Assembly: GCA_907163375.1 (NCBI GenBank)
Contig: CAJQUW010000944.1
Location: 55,940 to 119,939, forward strand
Direction of reading: 5' to 3'
DNA: 64,000 bases
DNA from: Prostheceraeus crozeri
Taxonomy: Eukaryota > Platyhelminthes > Polycladida > Euryleptidae
A program made the translations under genes and the position numbers. A model generated the notes under the pieces. It was not told the origin of the DNA. It ran no database searches and saw only the letters and a program-made list of their open reading frames with translations. Positions 46,561-59,302 of this stretch are shown piece after piece. Numbering within the stretch: the first letter of the stretch is position 1; the number at the start of each line of letters is the position of its first letter.

Positions 46561-47795
46561 TGCAAAAAAACAAGGCTTGCCTCTTCGTCATGGTCGAAAA
46601 TTTGCTGCATCTGATGAACCTTGTATGGTTTATATCCATTCTCCTTCATAGTTTTTCCGACTGTCCTATGTGAAACTCCGACATCATTTGCGATCACTCG
46701 TTATGACGTACGAGTGTTGTGCATAGGCAAGGGCTAAGGGCATTTTCAATATCTTCAAGGAAATAGGTTAATCCACAAACAAATTCTCGCATAAAGTCCT
46801 TCTCGAGAAATAGGCTCCTCGCTTATAAGTTTGGTTGCTTGTCACCTCGCCAAATACCTTCCATCATAGGAATGCTACACTAGCAACTATTATCCATGTT
46901 CTAATGCATCCTTTTGTTCTCTTATATCCAAATTTATTTGCGGCGAAGTTTTAGCTATGTTCCCTCAGGTTTGGAGAGACCTTTCTTATCGTTCATTCAA
47001 TATGGTTGGCCTGGCCCCGCTATGTGGTGCAGGTTGGGGGCCGAAACCTTGTTTTATGCAGCCACATGGCTCCTCGCTGATGAGTCCGTACATAGGTATC
47101 TAATTTTGTTTCTTGATTTTCATTTATATATGATTTTGCTGAGCTTGTCATGTTTCATGCTAGGCTCTCATTTTAGTTTATAGACAATAAACTAAATTGA
47201 CTATAAGTTTTAAATTATTTCCCGTCCCTTTAGTGGGTGGGTCGGCTAGCCGTTATATGCATTATGTTTACTACTCTGTGGAGTAAGCAACTCCATGTAT
47301 ATAAGTATTAATTTATATTCATGCGCTCTTGACTTTAAAAAGTAATTATTGTATAATTTATAGCTATAATATGCCTATATAGCTCATAATAGATATATAG
47401 CTTGCAACAATATATAATAAAATAGCTTATAAATGTCAAGTGACTAATTTGTGCACTTCTAAAACCTGCGTCATCTTTTTTCCAAATAACTGGTCTTTTT
47501 CGAATGACCACTTCCTTCGAATGTGCTGCATATTTAACTTGGGAAAAATGGGGTAGTGAAATCGACTGCTTAGCTGATTAACTGTAGCTGAGTTCATGCA
47601 ATATGAACTACAGAATGGACACGGTATGTCTTTGTCAGTCAAGCTCGTGTAGATTATGGTTGAACTGAGAAGATGCTAAAGTGAATGACGGATGTACATC
47701 CTCGTAGCATATTAAAGCTTGGACTAAGCTGATTTGCCAATCATCATTTTTATCTGTTAATCGATTTGTGATACTATTTTTTTGTGTCTGTGTCC
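46561..47795. other. Unassigned sequence
   Basis: The beginning may hold the decayed N-terminal part of the transposase on the minus strand (to about 46860). The rest is AT-rich, with TATAGCTATAATATGCC-type low-complexity stretches at 47340-47430, and shows no gene. Confidence 0.4.
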
Positions 47796-47799
47796 CTAC

Positions 47800-49445
47800 G
47801 ACTCACTGGTGAATCAAAAAGGCATGCGATACCAAATGATGCTCCCAAACTGAATAAAATTGCCAGTTGTCTTGTCAATAATGGAAAGTTCGAAGAATAT
47901 GACCGACAATTTACCAGGCAGATCAATCAAGAATTGACAGGTCTCTAGAGCGCACCAAGCGTGGATGCAGACAGTCCTAATGACAATAATAATATAAGTC
48001 CTTATAAATTATGACAGCACTAATGGCCTTGAAGCCTAGTAAAGCGGCGGGTCCTGACAACCTCTTCCCGGAATTCCTTTTAATTCTCCCGAACAATGTG
48101 ATTATTTGGTTGAGCAAATTATATTTCATCTGCTTCTAAAAAACTAAAAACTAAGAAACTGTCAACTGTCTGGAAAACTGCAAGGGTTGTCCTCAAACCT
48201 CACAAACTATCAAATCTACCTAGCAGTTACAGGCCTATCAGCTTACTCTTGTCCCTTTCAAAATTTTAGAACGCTTGATTCTCAAACGTATTTGTCACCT
48301 TGTTGACAGTCAGCTCCTACATGAACAAGCTGGCTTCCGTCCCGGGCGCTATACTTTCGATCAAGTTGTACTCCTCACAGAGGATATGGAATGTGCCTTC
48401 GAACAATCTCTTAATGCAGGAGCAGTGTTTATTGATCTTTCGGTTGCTCATGATACTGTTTGGCTTCGAGGACTAACTTTGAAACTATTAAAGATGATTC
48501 CAGACAAAAACATAGTGCAAGTGATAATGGAAATGATCAGCAATAGAAGTTTTGCGCTCTACTTGGGCGACAAGAAATCAAAAAAGCGGAGGATGAGGAA
48601 TGTTGTGCCCCAAGTTTCTGTCCTTGCACCACTCCTATTTAACATTTACACTGCAGACCTCCAAAGAATCACTAGCCAGAAATATATCTATGCAGAGGAC
48701 GTCGCCATTTTTTATGTGAACAAGGACTTCAAGTTAATAGAAAACGTACTTTCAGATGCTCTCAATACTATCAACCCCAGAGGATCTCAACTTCCACCGC
48801 TGGCCATTGAAACTCAACGCAAATAAAACGGAATGCCGCGTATTCCACCTGACGAACAGGTTGGCAAATTATCAGTTGAAAGTCGCACTGCACAATAATT
48901 ACATAAGGTTTCAATCAAAGCCGAAGTATCTTTGAGCCACTTTGGATGGATCACTTACCTATGGAGAACACATCAGGGGTACCTCAAGTAAAGTGCAAGC
49001 ACGATGAAATCTCCTACGTCGACTGGCTGGCAACTACTGGGGCTCAAACTTTAACGCCACTACGTACGTCTGCTCTGTCCCTATGTTACTCTGTAGCGGA
49101 ATACTGTGCCCTGTTTGAACAAGAAGCTCCCACGTCCATATGATCGACACAGCGCTCAATAATGTTATGAGACTAATTGTTGGGGCCATATGCTCTACTC
49201 CAGTTAATCAGCTACCAATCCTCACAGGCATTACTCCACTTGACCTACGACGGGAAGAATCACGTGTGCGTCTAGCCGTGAGCTGTTAAGCAACCTGACC
49301 ATCTTCTTCACCATCTCAATATCGGCAGCTACTGAATTGACAAACGAAGACTTCTTTCACGTCGACCTTTAAACGACCTTCAATGCCTCCGACTTTCACG
49401 AGGTCGAAATGATATTTCAATGCGCCTTGCTCTTGGCACCACCAT
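47800..49445 (+). pseudogene. LINE (Jockey/CR1 group) ORF2 relic
   Basis: From 47805 the frames give KRHAIPNDAPKLNKIASCLV, then ALKPSKAAGPDNLFPEFLL (RT start). VPFKILERLILKRI follows, then QAGFRPGRYTFDQVVLLTED and GAVFIDLSVAHDTVW (palm; the catalytic Asp is present). VLAPLLFNIYTADL follows, then YIYAEDVAIFY, where the catalytic YADD reads YAED. The tail includes LNANKTECRVFHL and LRREESRVRLAVSC. One 184-codon open frame (48275-48826) remains. Elsewhere stops and shifts are common. With a changed active site and breaks it is dead. Confidence 0.82.
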
Positions 49446-49692
49446 GAAAAATGGCTTGCTTGCTGGGAATCGAACCCAGTCTTCGAACTGCTAACGCGGC
49501 ATCATTGTTATATAAACAAACCAGGAAGGTTATGTCATAATGCGCGCAGAAAGCTTTACTTGCTCTTGACACGATCATGGAGGGTGTACTTCGCTGGTCT
49601 TGGTAATCTTCAGGCCGCGTTAGTAGTTCGAAGACTGGGTTCGATTCCCAGCCGGCAAGCCATTTTTCATGGTGGTGCCAAGAGCAAGGCGC
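49421..49692. repeat. Inverted pair of tRNA-like sequences (about 80-bp arms)
   Basis: 49421-49500 returns inverted at 49614-49692. The plus-strand arm contains CTGGGTTCGATTCCCAG, a perfect T-arm/B-box, preceded by GTTAGTAGTTCGAAGA and followed by CCGGCAAGCCATTTTTCATG. A convincing A box and acceptor stem are lacking, so it is not a working tRNA but a tRNA-derived SINE or tRNA relic. The left arm overlaps the 3' end of the LINE at 47800-49445. The spacer is 113 bp. Confidence 0.75.
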
Positions 49693-50760
49693 AGAATATT
49701 TGCGTTTTATATATTTGCGTTTTAATTGATTTAGTCTTCTGTGGCAGCTAGCCTATTGGTGACACAGTACTGTACATGGACAAGTTAGTCAATGAAGGGC
49801 AATCAAATAGGTGATTTATTTTTTGGTCATCTACATGTATATGCGGTTGAAAGTTGTCATCAGAAAGTCAATTATTCAATAATTTTACATCTTGATGTAC
49901 TCAATATACATGCAAATTATTGAGTTACTAAGAAAAGGTGTGGGAATTCTCATGTACGGTAATCATTAATGTAAATTGTGAATTATAAAATCCCATTGTA
50001 TACTGCACCTTTTAGTTAGTACATTGCATTAAGTAATTTACTAGCTGGTTGAAAAATGGGAAAAGCTGAAAGGCCCCTAAATCATTTCGGTTCATAGTCA
50101 ATCTGACTATAAATATTTGAATTTTTAAACCTCAAACATGTAAAAATATAAATATCTATGCATGGACATTTTTCAATTGATAATCCTTCCGCCTTGTAGA
50201 ATGAGTTGGCGACAGGGCTTGGTGTGGAAACTCTCAAAGGAAAATGATATTTTCAATCGTCAGAGCTTTCGGTGAAGGGATTGTCACTATTTTAGACATT
50301 TGATCTTATGAGCATTTATTTACTTTGATTTACTGCGTTTATAAAATATACATGTACATAAATATTAATGTGCACATTTTTGATTCCACTTTCAGAGTCA
50401 AGCTACTCTCTAGAATTCTTGATTCCATTGAATTATGTTGAATATTACTGTGTCTACTTTGAATAATTTTACTTCGGAGATATGTTGCATTTATTTATGA
50501 CATAAGTGAGAAAGGTTCATAATCTACGAATCAATCTTAATTCGATCGCATACTATGCAAGACGCTTCCAATTAATTGAAATATTGCTATCTGTCAAGAT
50601 TCATCTTAGTTCAGATTCATTCTTCAGTTAAGCCTTTACCAAAACAGTGAATTGAAGCATGATATAAGACTTCACCTGGACATGAATTATCCCAAGATTA
50701 ATGTTCTAGACTTGTCCACGATCGAATAATGTCCACAACAGTTGAAAACTTTGCTCAGCC
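49693..50760. other. Unassigned sequence
   Basis: AT-rich; no domain, no terminal repeat and no tandem array seen. Confidence 0.4.
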
Positions 50761-50934
50761 GCGTTCACATTAGACCAAGATAAATTGAAATAAAATCGCT
50801 CTGCTTCTATAGCATAGCTTCTGTTCTCATTAGACCGAGTTTCTCGACTCATAGTTACAATGTGATCAGAGCAGCTCAACGATAAAACGAAATATCGTCT
50901 TTTGTCATTGTCATAATCGGTCTAATATCAACGC
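50761..50934. mobile_element. Small TIR element, about 174 bp
   Basis: GCGTTCACATTAGACCAAGA at the left is mirrored by ATAATCGGTCTAATATCAACGC at the right (GCGTTGATATTAGACCGATT in reverse). ATTAGACCGAG also occurs in the middle at 50838. It is non-coding. A GCGTTCACATTRGACC end is typical of short MITEs in marine animals, but I cannot name the superfamily. Confidence 0.65.
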
Positions 50935-51210
50935 ACCTTCATTATTTCTTGCTCTAGTCTTTTGTTTATTATAGCTCTCATTGTGTTTGAATGAAAATTT
51001 ATAATAGCTTGTTCAGCTCAAATATAGTAGGCCTACCTGTTCAGGATTGATTTTTATCATGTGATGATGCCCATGCTGCTTGCCATAATGAATTCTGCAG
51101 TCTCTCAACATATGACTTGAAAAAAATTGCTGCATTTTAATATTGCGATTAACTAAATTTCAACTTTTAATGTAGACTAGTCTACGCATATCTTGCATTG
51201 AATAAAAAAT
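50935..51210. other. Unassigned sequence
   Basis: No feature seen. Confidence 0.35.
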
Positions 51211-51256
51211 GAGGACCCAGTCCTCGAACTGCTAGCGGCGTGAAGACCACCGTAGC
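51205..51256 (-). repeat. tRNA-like SINE fragment
   Basis: The minus strand reads GTGGTCTTCACGCCGCTAGC then AGTTCGAGGACTGGGTCC, which parallels the tRNA-like arm at 49600-49650 (GTTAGTAGTTCGAAGACTGG then GTTCG). It is a short, diverged member of the same family; the B box is damaged. Confidence 0.5.
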
Positions 51257-53690
51257 ACACTATTCGGATTAATTCGGATTTTCATGAAACTGCTAATCCG
51301 ATCACATGCTATTCGACTTTTCAAACTACAAATCGGAATCCGTAGAGAAGAAGAGGAATCCGAGCAAGTGCGATGCGACAGCAATATTCTGATCGAATTT
51401 CCACACCCCTACTCAATAATGAACATTGCAGCAAGCATCAATGGTGCAAAAGTTTCTGATAATGTTAATAGGAACAAACGATGTGCAATTGGCATGTCAA
51501 GTCAATTTCCTTTGTCATTTATTAAAAATGATACTTTAACACGCTGCTGACTTGCCGTCTAAGCTAGTGCACCAGCGATAATCAATAAATTCTGCTTTGA
51601 AAGCAGAATGTGCCTAGCCTGAATAGAATCATTATGATTGAATATTGAGTTGCTTCAATAGTTCTAAATGGAAGCAAACCTAAATGGTCACCATTTCATC
51701 CAATATCAGGAATCATTAACAGGCCTTGTTCACATCTCTGAACAGCGACATAAACAGAGGGAAGTTTCAAATTTTAAATCAACACAAACAGGGAGTTGTG
51801 GTCGATGTCGAGACCAGGTTGAGGCATGTGAATTCGGCATAATACTAGGCCTGGCTAATTTCTGTTGGTGGATAAAAAGCAGCTGTTCAAGTCTGTTCTG
51901 CAATAGTAGCATAAGAAATTTCTTAAGCTACTCTTTATTTGCCCTTTCCTCTATTAATCATGAGCATATAATGAATAATGAAATTCGAGAAACACGTTAA
52001 TCGCAGAGCACGCTATTCTTTGCGAAAGGACGTATGGATGATGGTCCTTGAAAAGTTAGAGGAGCCTGTATAGCAGACCACGCTAGTATAACACGCTACA
52101 ACAAGCACGCAGGGTTTTAAAGGAAAAATTCTAGTTTTTCGACTTTGGCTTCTCGACCGTTGCTTCTCTTGGGCAGGGATTCCCATGAGCATAGGACTCG
52201 CTACAGTTTCTCAATCATAGCAGAACTTGAAATCACATCTTTTTCATTATTTATGTAAAGTTGTATAAAATCACTTTTCGGGTAATCTAGCGGAACAAGC
52301 AAAGTTGTAATTTAGTGCAAGACACCCGTTTAAGTTACTGATAATTTTATTAAGACTCTTACTCTACAATTCCCCCAAAGACAGTAGGACATACATGTAC
52401 TGTATTCTCTTGAAAGAAAGCCTGTAAACTTAAGCCATACGCAGTGATGCCATCTACATAGATCTTTAAATTGTTGATTTACAAATGCGATTTACATACT
52501 TTGTATAAATGCTCAGTACCTAGGTTTCGTTCCCGTGATTGGCCTAGTTTATTGTTGATGATGTACCATGAGAATTACCAACAGAACTCAACGAACCGCG
52601 TCGTCAAGGAATTATTCGGTTTTATCAGTCATCCTTGCTGATAGCTATTCGCTGCTACTGCATTGCTTTGAAAGTTCGCTCGCTGTTCCTCTCAGTCTCC
52701 TCACCTCTAAGCTTCATGAAGTTTCCTCGATCCGCTCTCTGTAACAGATGTTTGGAGAGTTATTTTATTAGTGACAACTTCTTCGACAAACTTTGATCAG
52801 AGCTTGAAAAAAGCTGCAGATTAACTTTTTATGAGAGTGGTATGCTTACATGATAAAGTTTCCGTGGAATGCTCTTGACTATTTGTGCAAGCAAACGTTC
52901 AGCAAACTCCAACCTATGATTGGTATATACACAATGTGTTTGGTATATTAATTTTTTGATAAGCGAATTTCATTTTGTGTATTGTACTGTAGGCCTACCA
53001 ATTAATCGCAAAGCGATGCCGGCATGTATATATGTATATATATATAGATATAATATCTATAGGGACCCTCACGCCGACTATTCGAAATGAAGAAAAAAGA
53101 CAGTTTCTCTGGAAGACCGCAAGATGTCACCGTAAGTTTACGAAACGGCAGGACAGGGAGCGTTGCTGTTATATTCTTTGATGTTTCACGAATTATATTT
53201 CGTTCGTGTACAAATTCTTCCATCGATTATAGCGTCATTCTGACAGTGTTGATTCCTTCAATTGCTACGTCACAATCCTACCTTCATCTGTTGCCTTTAT
53301 TATAATAAAGCAGCATTTATTAATTATTGCAGGCGCATTAACTTAGGTGATTTCCCAGTATTGTCCTTCAAATGATATTCAATAAATGGCCGCCGAAATT
53401 TCAGTAACTTTTGCAAATCTCAAGTTGACCCGGGGGCATGGCTACAATGTTAAATAGGGAGTTGTGTCGATGTTATGAGATGTGAACTAGGCCTGCTGAT
53501 GATTCCTGATATTAGATGAAATGGCAGCTATTCAGGTCTTTTCACAATTTTCAACTGAGGATGCAACTCAATATTCATTCATTCTATTTACATTGAGATG
53601 CAGCATGTACAACATGCACAGTAGGCCTATGCATAGCATGTGGTGCAGTATTTGCACGATGTACAGTATGCACAACATGTGCAGCATGTG
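51257..53690. other. Unassigned sequence
   Basis: No domain-bearing frame. At 53590-53695 words such as CAGCATGT, ATGCACA and GTACAGTATGCACAAC form a loose degenerate repeat. At 53030-53060 there is a short TATATA microsatellite. Confidence 0.4.
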
Positions 53691-53691
53691 T

Positions 53692-56352
53692 AATATAATA
53701 ATAACCGTTTATTTCAAAGATATTGGAAATCAGGAATCAGAAGTTTTCCAGCATAGCAAGGTTACATAAGTATATGCGAATACAATCATTCAAATAATCA
53801 TGGTAAAGTCATCAAAAGATATACAAGCTGACTTATTGAAGTTATATGAAATTAAAGAAATATATGTGTGCACTTTGATCTACAGACTAATTGAGTTCGC
53901 GATTTGAGTACAACGTATGAAGGATGAGGACCTACGATCAGACCTACAAATCGGCATCAAAAGTCGTCGCGAATAAGATAGCACTTCAGGATACAAATCA
54001 TACAGCAAATGCTCAGGTTTCCTCATTGAATTGAAAAATGCGATGGCTTGGATCTTTCGTCGATCTTGAAGTGATGGAAAGATATCACACTTGCAATCTT
54101 TGCCACAGATTATTCGGTGGCATTGCTTTCGGATCTTTTCTAGTTTCCTCTGGTGTTTGTTACTCATTCCAATAAAAAGAGGGCTGCTACTCGAGGATTG
54201 GTCGTATCAAACTTGAATATACTTGCAAAGGTGTTTTCTTATCGGAGAAGCTCTTCATTTGTCGTAATACGTAAAAATTCTTATTCGCTTTTTTGCAAGT
54301 ATAATTGACATGGTCGTCCCAAGACAAGTTTGCATTGTAAACAATTCCTAATATCTTTAACTGCGAGCATAGTTCAATTGCTCATGTATCTAAGGATAGG
54401 TGATGGACCTTACTCTTCTTTGGAATGATCAAGCACTTTGATTTTTCATCATTGAGCAAAGTGCCATTTCTCAGACACCACGTGTTAACATGCGACATTT
54501 CTTTTGCAACCACATCGCTGACATTCGATAGTGATGTTACTGATATTGAGATCACATCATCCGCATACTTCAATATGCGAGCTTCTTCATGTAGAAGGAG
54601 AAGTGATCCCATATGAGCTGCAAAAATGCATGGGGACAAAATTCAGCCTTAGGGGACTCCTGACGATGTTCTGATTTGATGACTTGTTGTTTGATTAATG
54701 ACAACTTGTTGGTATCTTTCAGATAGGTAACTATTACACCACTTAATGAAATTGGAAGGAAGGTTTCCACGAATAAGCGTCATGATTAAGTCTTTGTGAG
54801 AAACATAGTCAAAAGCGCGTTTAAAATCGATGGAAATGATGACAAGGCCTTCAGATTCCTTTTTATCCAGTTGAAGAGTGATATAGTCTTGTAGGTATAT
54901 ATGGGCATGCAGTGTCGATGACTTTGGCCGAAAGCCGAACTGTTGCAAACCATACAAAGCTATCAATTTTTCTTTGACTGAGTATAAAAAGATTTTCTCA
55001 AAAATTTTAGCAAAAATTGGTAATAAAGAAATTGGTCTGAGGAATTGGCACAGACGAACAGGTCTTCTTTGGGATGGGGCGGATATTCGCTAATTTCCAC
55101 TTGATTGGTACGTAGCAATTTTCGATGGACAAGCCAGGGATGCGGAGCCGGAACCGGAGTCGGAGTCGGAGTCCCGGAGTCCTATCATTTTTGCTGGAGT
55201 CGGAGTCCGGCCTATAACTAGACCCGAAATATACTACAAAAAATTATTTATCCTCGTGCATAGCTGTCACTGTTTTGATGTCAACTTTCTCCGTCAAACA
55301 AAAGTACAGAGACACTGCTACATGCAAAGCTTGCAATAGCTGAGGGAATGAACCGTGATAGTGAGAAAAGGATTGTCTTTTCACTCGGTGATTCAGTTCC
55401 TAGCCTCGATCACACCTACGCACCAAAGGTCACATCAGAGACAAAAATGAAATACTAGTTTGTTTGAGAACATTACCTCTTACCCTCATGTTAATCGTGT
55501 GTGATGGCTCCTCTAAAGCACATATTAAAATTGAAAGTGTACTTATATTTTTTGGAGAAGGATGGGGATTTTCCTGCCTGGTAGAGACTGGGGAAACCCC
55601 GTGTGAAGCACACATCAACAAGATGGGAGGAGCCGAGTCGCATGCATCCAACTGAAAGCGACATTTGATCAACTTTCATCGAAAATGATTGATAATTGAT
55701 GCAGCAATGATCACTAAAGATAGGTTCAGGTAAGCCTATAATGATCCATGATGTAGGTTACCATTTTTTTCAAAAAAACTGAGTTATATATGCTCGCTAC
55801 CCGGAGTCGGAGTCCTATCAAAAGCCGGAGTCCTATCAATCCCCGGAGTCGGAGTCCTATCAAAATGGTCGGACTCCGCATCCCTGGGACAAGCAAATGA
55901 GATGCGTCAAGGGTGGAGCTAGAATATCGGATGCTACGATAATTATCTGAGGATGTATTCCATCGCTTCCTCCACTTTTAACCTTCTTAATATGGATCAG
56001 TTGGTGATAGACGGAGTCTACAGATATGCTAGGAGACCAAGAATGTTCACAGATATTTGAGTCAAGTAATTCGCTGGCTACATCAAACTGCTTCCTTTCG
56101 CTAAAGTAATTGGCGAATGACGCATTGATTTACTGAGCAGCATCAAAAGGATCTTCAAGATTCTTTATTATGCCAGATAGTTGATCTATCTACCTTCTTC
56201 TTGTTTCTTACATGATTGACGACTTCATCAAGCATTTGTTTCATTTCTTTACGACATACATTGTCAATCGAATTGCTTCGTGTGGTACGTTTGTCTTCTG
56301 TAGGCATTTTCACAGCATACGAGTATAACGGACAAAGAATAGTCGAATTCAA
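53692..56352 (-). pseudogene. CR1/L2-like LINE with nested hAT MITE
   Basis: Minus-strand order from about 56350: CRKEMKQMLDEVVNHVRNKK (linker), NASFANYFSERKQFD, SGGSDGIHPQIIVAS (RT start). Then, after the hAT insertion, come QFGFRPKSSTLHAHIYLQDY, IISIDFKRAFDYVSHKDLIM (catalytic Asp), RTSSGVPQG-like codons, ILKYADDVISISV (YADD intact at about 54566), and KANKNFYVLRQMKSFS. The tail is MSNKHQRKLEKIRKQCHRII. The 3' end at 53692 reads AAATAAACGGTTATTATTAT, close to the terminus of the LINE at 10735, so both belong to one clade. Several stops and shifts split the frame. Confidence 0.85.
55135..55886 (-). mobile_element. hAT-type MITE, copy C, with perfect 8-bp duplication
   Basis: It starts CAGGGATGCGGAGCCGGAAC and ends GTCGGACTCCGCATCCCTG. 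The 8-bp GGACAAGC is repeated exactly on both sides (55127-55134 and 55887-55894), diagnostic for hAT-type insertion. It interrupts LINE coding sequence that continues on each side. The shared frame of about 62 codons lies at 55679-55491 (-). No transposase. Confidence 0.93.
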
Positions 56353-57655
56353 TGAATGTCGTCTGTTCTATAGATGGTCAAAAATAGAAGAAATCAAGCA
56401 AGATGACAACAGAAGTCACGTGTCAAAAATCGATATTTGAAAATCTGTCGGCGAGGAAAGGTCTTGGGAAGTAGCACTCGATCAGCTGACAGAAGAAGAC
56501 ACTGACAATACCAGCGTTGCAAGTTCTTGATTCGGCTACCGACGTCACTACTATCACGAATTCACACGCGACGAGGGACACTGCGAAAATCCAAGTTGGA
56601 ATTCCATTGTTCAATACACTGTTTCAAGATATCACAACTGAGAACAATTCAATGCTAAACTCAAACGCATGTATCAGGGGAACCGTTGCTCACCACAAAA
56701 TGAGAACTCTCTCAAAAGATGCACGACGAAAAGACGAATCGACACATATAAAGTATATCACGATTAATGAACAAACAATTGTTGAATAATCCGAAAAGGT
56801 ATACACACGCGCGTGATAACGAAGACACAAATATGCAGATTCGCATGCAAAATCAATATAATCAATGCAAAATATCTGCATAATGTACACAAGTGAAGTA
56901 TGTTCACTGTGCATAGCATGGCATTGAATTTACGTGAGCGAAGTACACATGTGTGGTTATTAAATATTTTGTGGGAGCACTTAAGGATAAAGAGATAAAG
57001 ATGTGGTTTGATGCTGAACTGAGCAATAAATAGCTTTCTAGGGCTAAGTCTTGAACTCTGTCAATCAATTACTAAACACATTAGCTTGACAAGTATCAAG
57101 GTTATAATAGTCACTGTAATTAGACAGGCATTGAGTAACCTCATCAGTCGTTCACCTACATATGCCTCTCTTGCCAACTATAAGAATTTTGATCCAGTGT
57201 GCTTTGATGTACAGCCATATTATTGCTGCGCTATTTAACTTGCTTGTTAATAACTGCAATTACTTGTTTGCTGTCATCCAATAATTGCAATGAATTTATT
57301 GGCTTAATTCTGCAATTCAAATTAATTTATTGCGTCCTGTTGCAATTAAAATTAATTGACAGTTTGCCCAAAATTAATTTTCGATAACCCCTGGTCCAGC
57401 ATGCTTCGTCAGGTTTTTAAGCTAAATAAGTTGCAGAAGCCTGTGAGTTAACACATTACAATTATCTGTATACGTCATGCCACAGTAGTAGCAGCCTACA
57501 TATGTACAACAATAAAGATGCTAGGTAATTACATAGCCGAGTACTGCTGAGATGCAAAATAAATGTTGAAGCGTGGATAGCTACCTCTTGCGATTGACAG
57601 CAGTCACAAGAACATGCTTAGATAAATCCAAACCTTTCAAGTCACTTGCTTGTCA
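56353..57655. other. Unassigned sequence with a possible PLE-like scrap
   Basis: No coding domain. On the minus strand near 57408-57365, CCTGACGAAGCATGCTGGAC and further on TTATCGAAAATTAATTTTGG recall the end of the PLE at 11.4-14.2 kb, but stem II is not well formed. The LINE may extend some way into the first bases. Confidence 0.35.
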
Positions 57656-57870
57656 TCACTTATTATTCGGTATCAATTCAAATAAAATTGTTTTTAGTAT
57701 TTCAATACCGACGATGTTAGAAATTTCTTCCGCATTGTAAATTCCCTCAGTAATAATGCATGTGAAAGCCTTCTTCAAGCCGAGCCACACTGAACGAAAA
57801 CGTTCATTACCCAGGATTGAAAATTCATCGTTTCTTTTCAGCACATTGCTCAACAAGATTATATCTCATG
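57656..57870 (-). CDS. Possible exon or decayed gene piece, unknown
   Basis: A minus-strand frame of about 68 codons reads NVLKRNDEFSILGNERFRSV, then WLGLKKAFTCIITEGIYNAE and GIEILKTILFELIP. The composition looks like a helical, HEAT/ARM-like globular protein rather than a random frame, but I do not recognise the family. It lacks a clear ATG (first codons TTG TTG), a strong acceptor is not obvious, and the end shows only a weak donor-like AA|gtgatg. It could be an exon, a pseudogene fragment or chance. Confidence 0.25.
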
Positions 57871-59302
57871 TTTCTTTTGGTTCAAGCTCAGCTAGAAGCT
57901 CCAAACGAAAAGTCTTTTACTTCTGTTGAAATCGTTTTTGCATCTCGACTCAAAACATTTTGAACTAAAATGTTCCTTACTTCGAATTGAAACTAAACAG
58001 ACGACGAGTGAAACAGAAATCAAATAAAAATGTCATTCATGCGGAGTGAATTGACTTATATGTCGCTCATGCTTTCGTAAAACATGCAAGAAGGCAAATA
58101 CTAGGTGTGAATTGCTGACGCTTAATATCTTTTTTATATTAAGTCTCAACGAGTAGCTCACTAGATACTTTCGTATTTGCTTTTTGCTATTTCAGTATCA
58201 AGTGTTAAATTAGTATGAATTCATATCATACGTGCAATTATTCATCTTAACAGCGTCAAATAATCAATTTCATATCAATCTTTACAGTTTCTTCTGTATA
58301 AAGAAGTAACTCCATTTGATTCAAGGCGCAGCTCAAATTATATTTGAGTCCCGATTCCGCTTTACCGAACACATGGTCGCTGAAATTGAATAACTCACTT
58401 ACCTGAGTGAACAAGACATCTTTGAGAATATAGATGTTTTGTACACTACAAGAATGTCCTATTTATTGTATGCATTTCTATCTCCATTCATATTGTATTC
58501 TTGAAGTAATTTTACTTCTTACATGCTTTAATCTCTGCATTACTTGTAAAAATCGAGTGTATTCTTTCTCTCTCGGAAAAGGCCGAGAAAAGCATTGTCC
58601 GCCATGCGTCCTGGCTATTACACTGAATAACTTAGAGACTTCTGAGTTAGCAGTATAACACTGATGAAGTTTGACGCACTATTGCAGCATTTCTCTGGAA
58701 ATTTTCTAAATTGATTTGCGTTGTACGTGTATCGATAGAAATTCGGTTATTTGACACTGTTATGATGAATACCTTTGTATGAATTCATGTACATTCACGC
58801 AATTAACTTATTTATCATTCAACCGGTGACTTTTCACGCTTTATAGATATAACAAGACCCCTCTTTACGAAAGGATGCGTTCCAGGAAAATTGCTTTGCG
58901 TTATAAGCATATTAGACTACGTCAAGCTAATATATGTTGGAACTAGTGTCAAATTAAGCGATGCGTTCCAACGGTGCATCTTTCCTGTAAAATTTGTTAT
59001 TTCAAACTTTGAATTAAAAAGAAAACAATTTGCATAAGGGTTGTATCTATTCGTAATCTTTGACTACGGTAGATTATATAGATGTTAACTTTGTAATGAG
59101 AATTATGTAGTAGACCTACATATATGAATTTATGGCTTTTTCACATATTTACACATATGAATGGACAAAATAAGTGAGTTCACATCCGGTGTAAGTGCAA
59201 GTGATAGTTTTACTCTGGAGTTAACCCCGGGGTAAATATAAATTTAACACCAGACATGAACTCAGGTTGGATTAAGACTTACACCGGGGTTGACTCCGGA
59301 GC
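57871..59302. other. Unassigned sequence
   Basis: AT-rich. At 59180-59310 GTTAACCCCGGGGTAAAT and CACCGGGGTTGACTCCGGAG form a short imperfect inverted repeat just before the R3 copy. Confidence 0.4.

Noticed and set aside
47066-47100. Hammerhead ribozyme at CTGATGAGTCC
   Set aside because: The core start is present but there is no complementary GGAC strand and no GAAA after it.
49614-49680. A functional tRNA gene
   Set aside because: T-arm is perfect, but there is no matching acceptor stem or acceptable D-arm/A box, and the sequence occurs as an inverted repeat.
53590-53760. A Met/Cys-rich small protein (MYNMHSRPMHSMW...)
   Set aside because: It is the translation of a degenerate ATGCACAGCATGT-type DNA repeat, not a gene.
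57120-57165. Hammerhead on the minus strand at CTGATGAGG
   Set aside because: No stem II partner and no GAAA follow.
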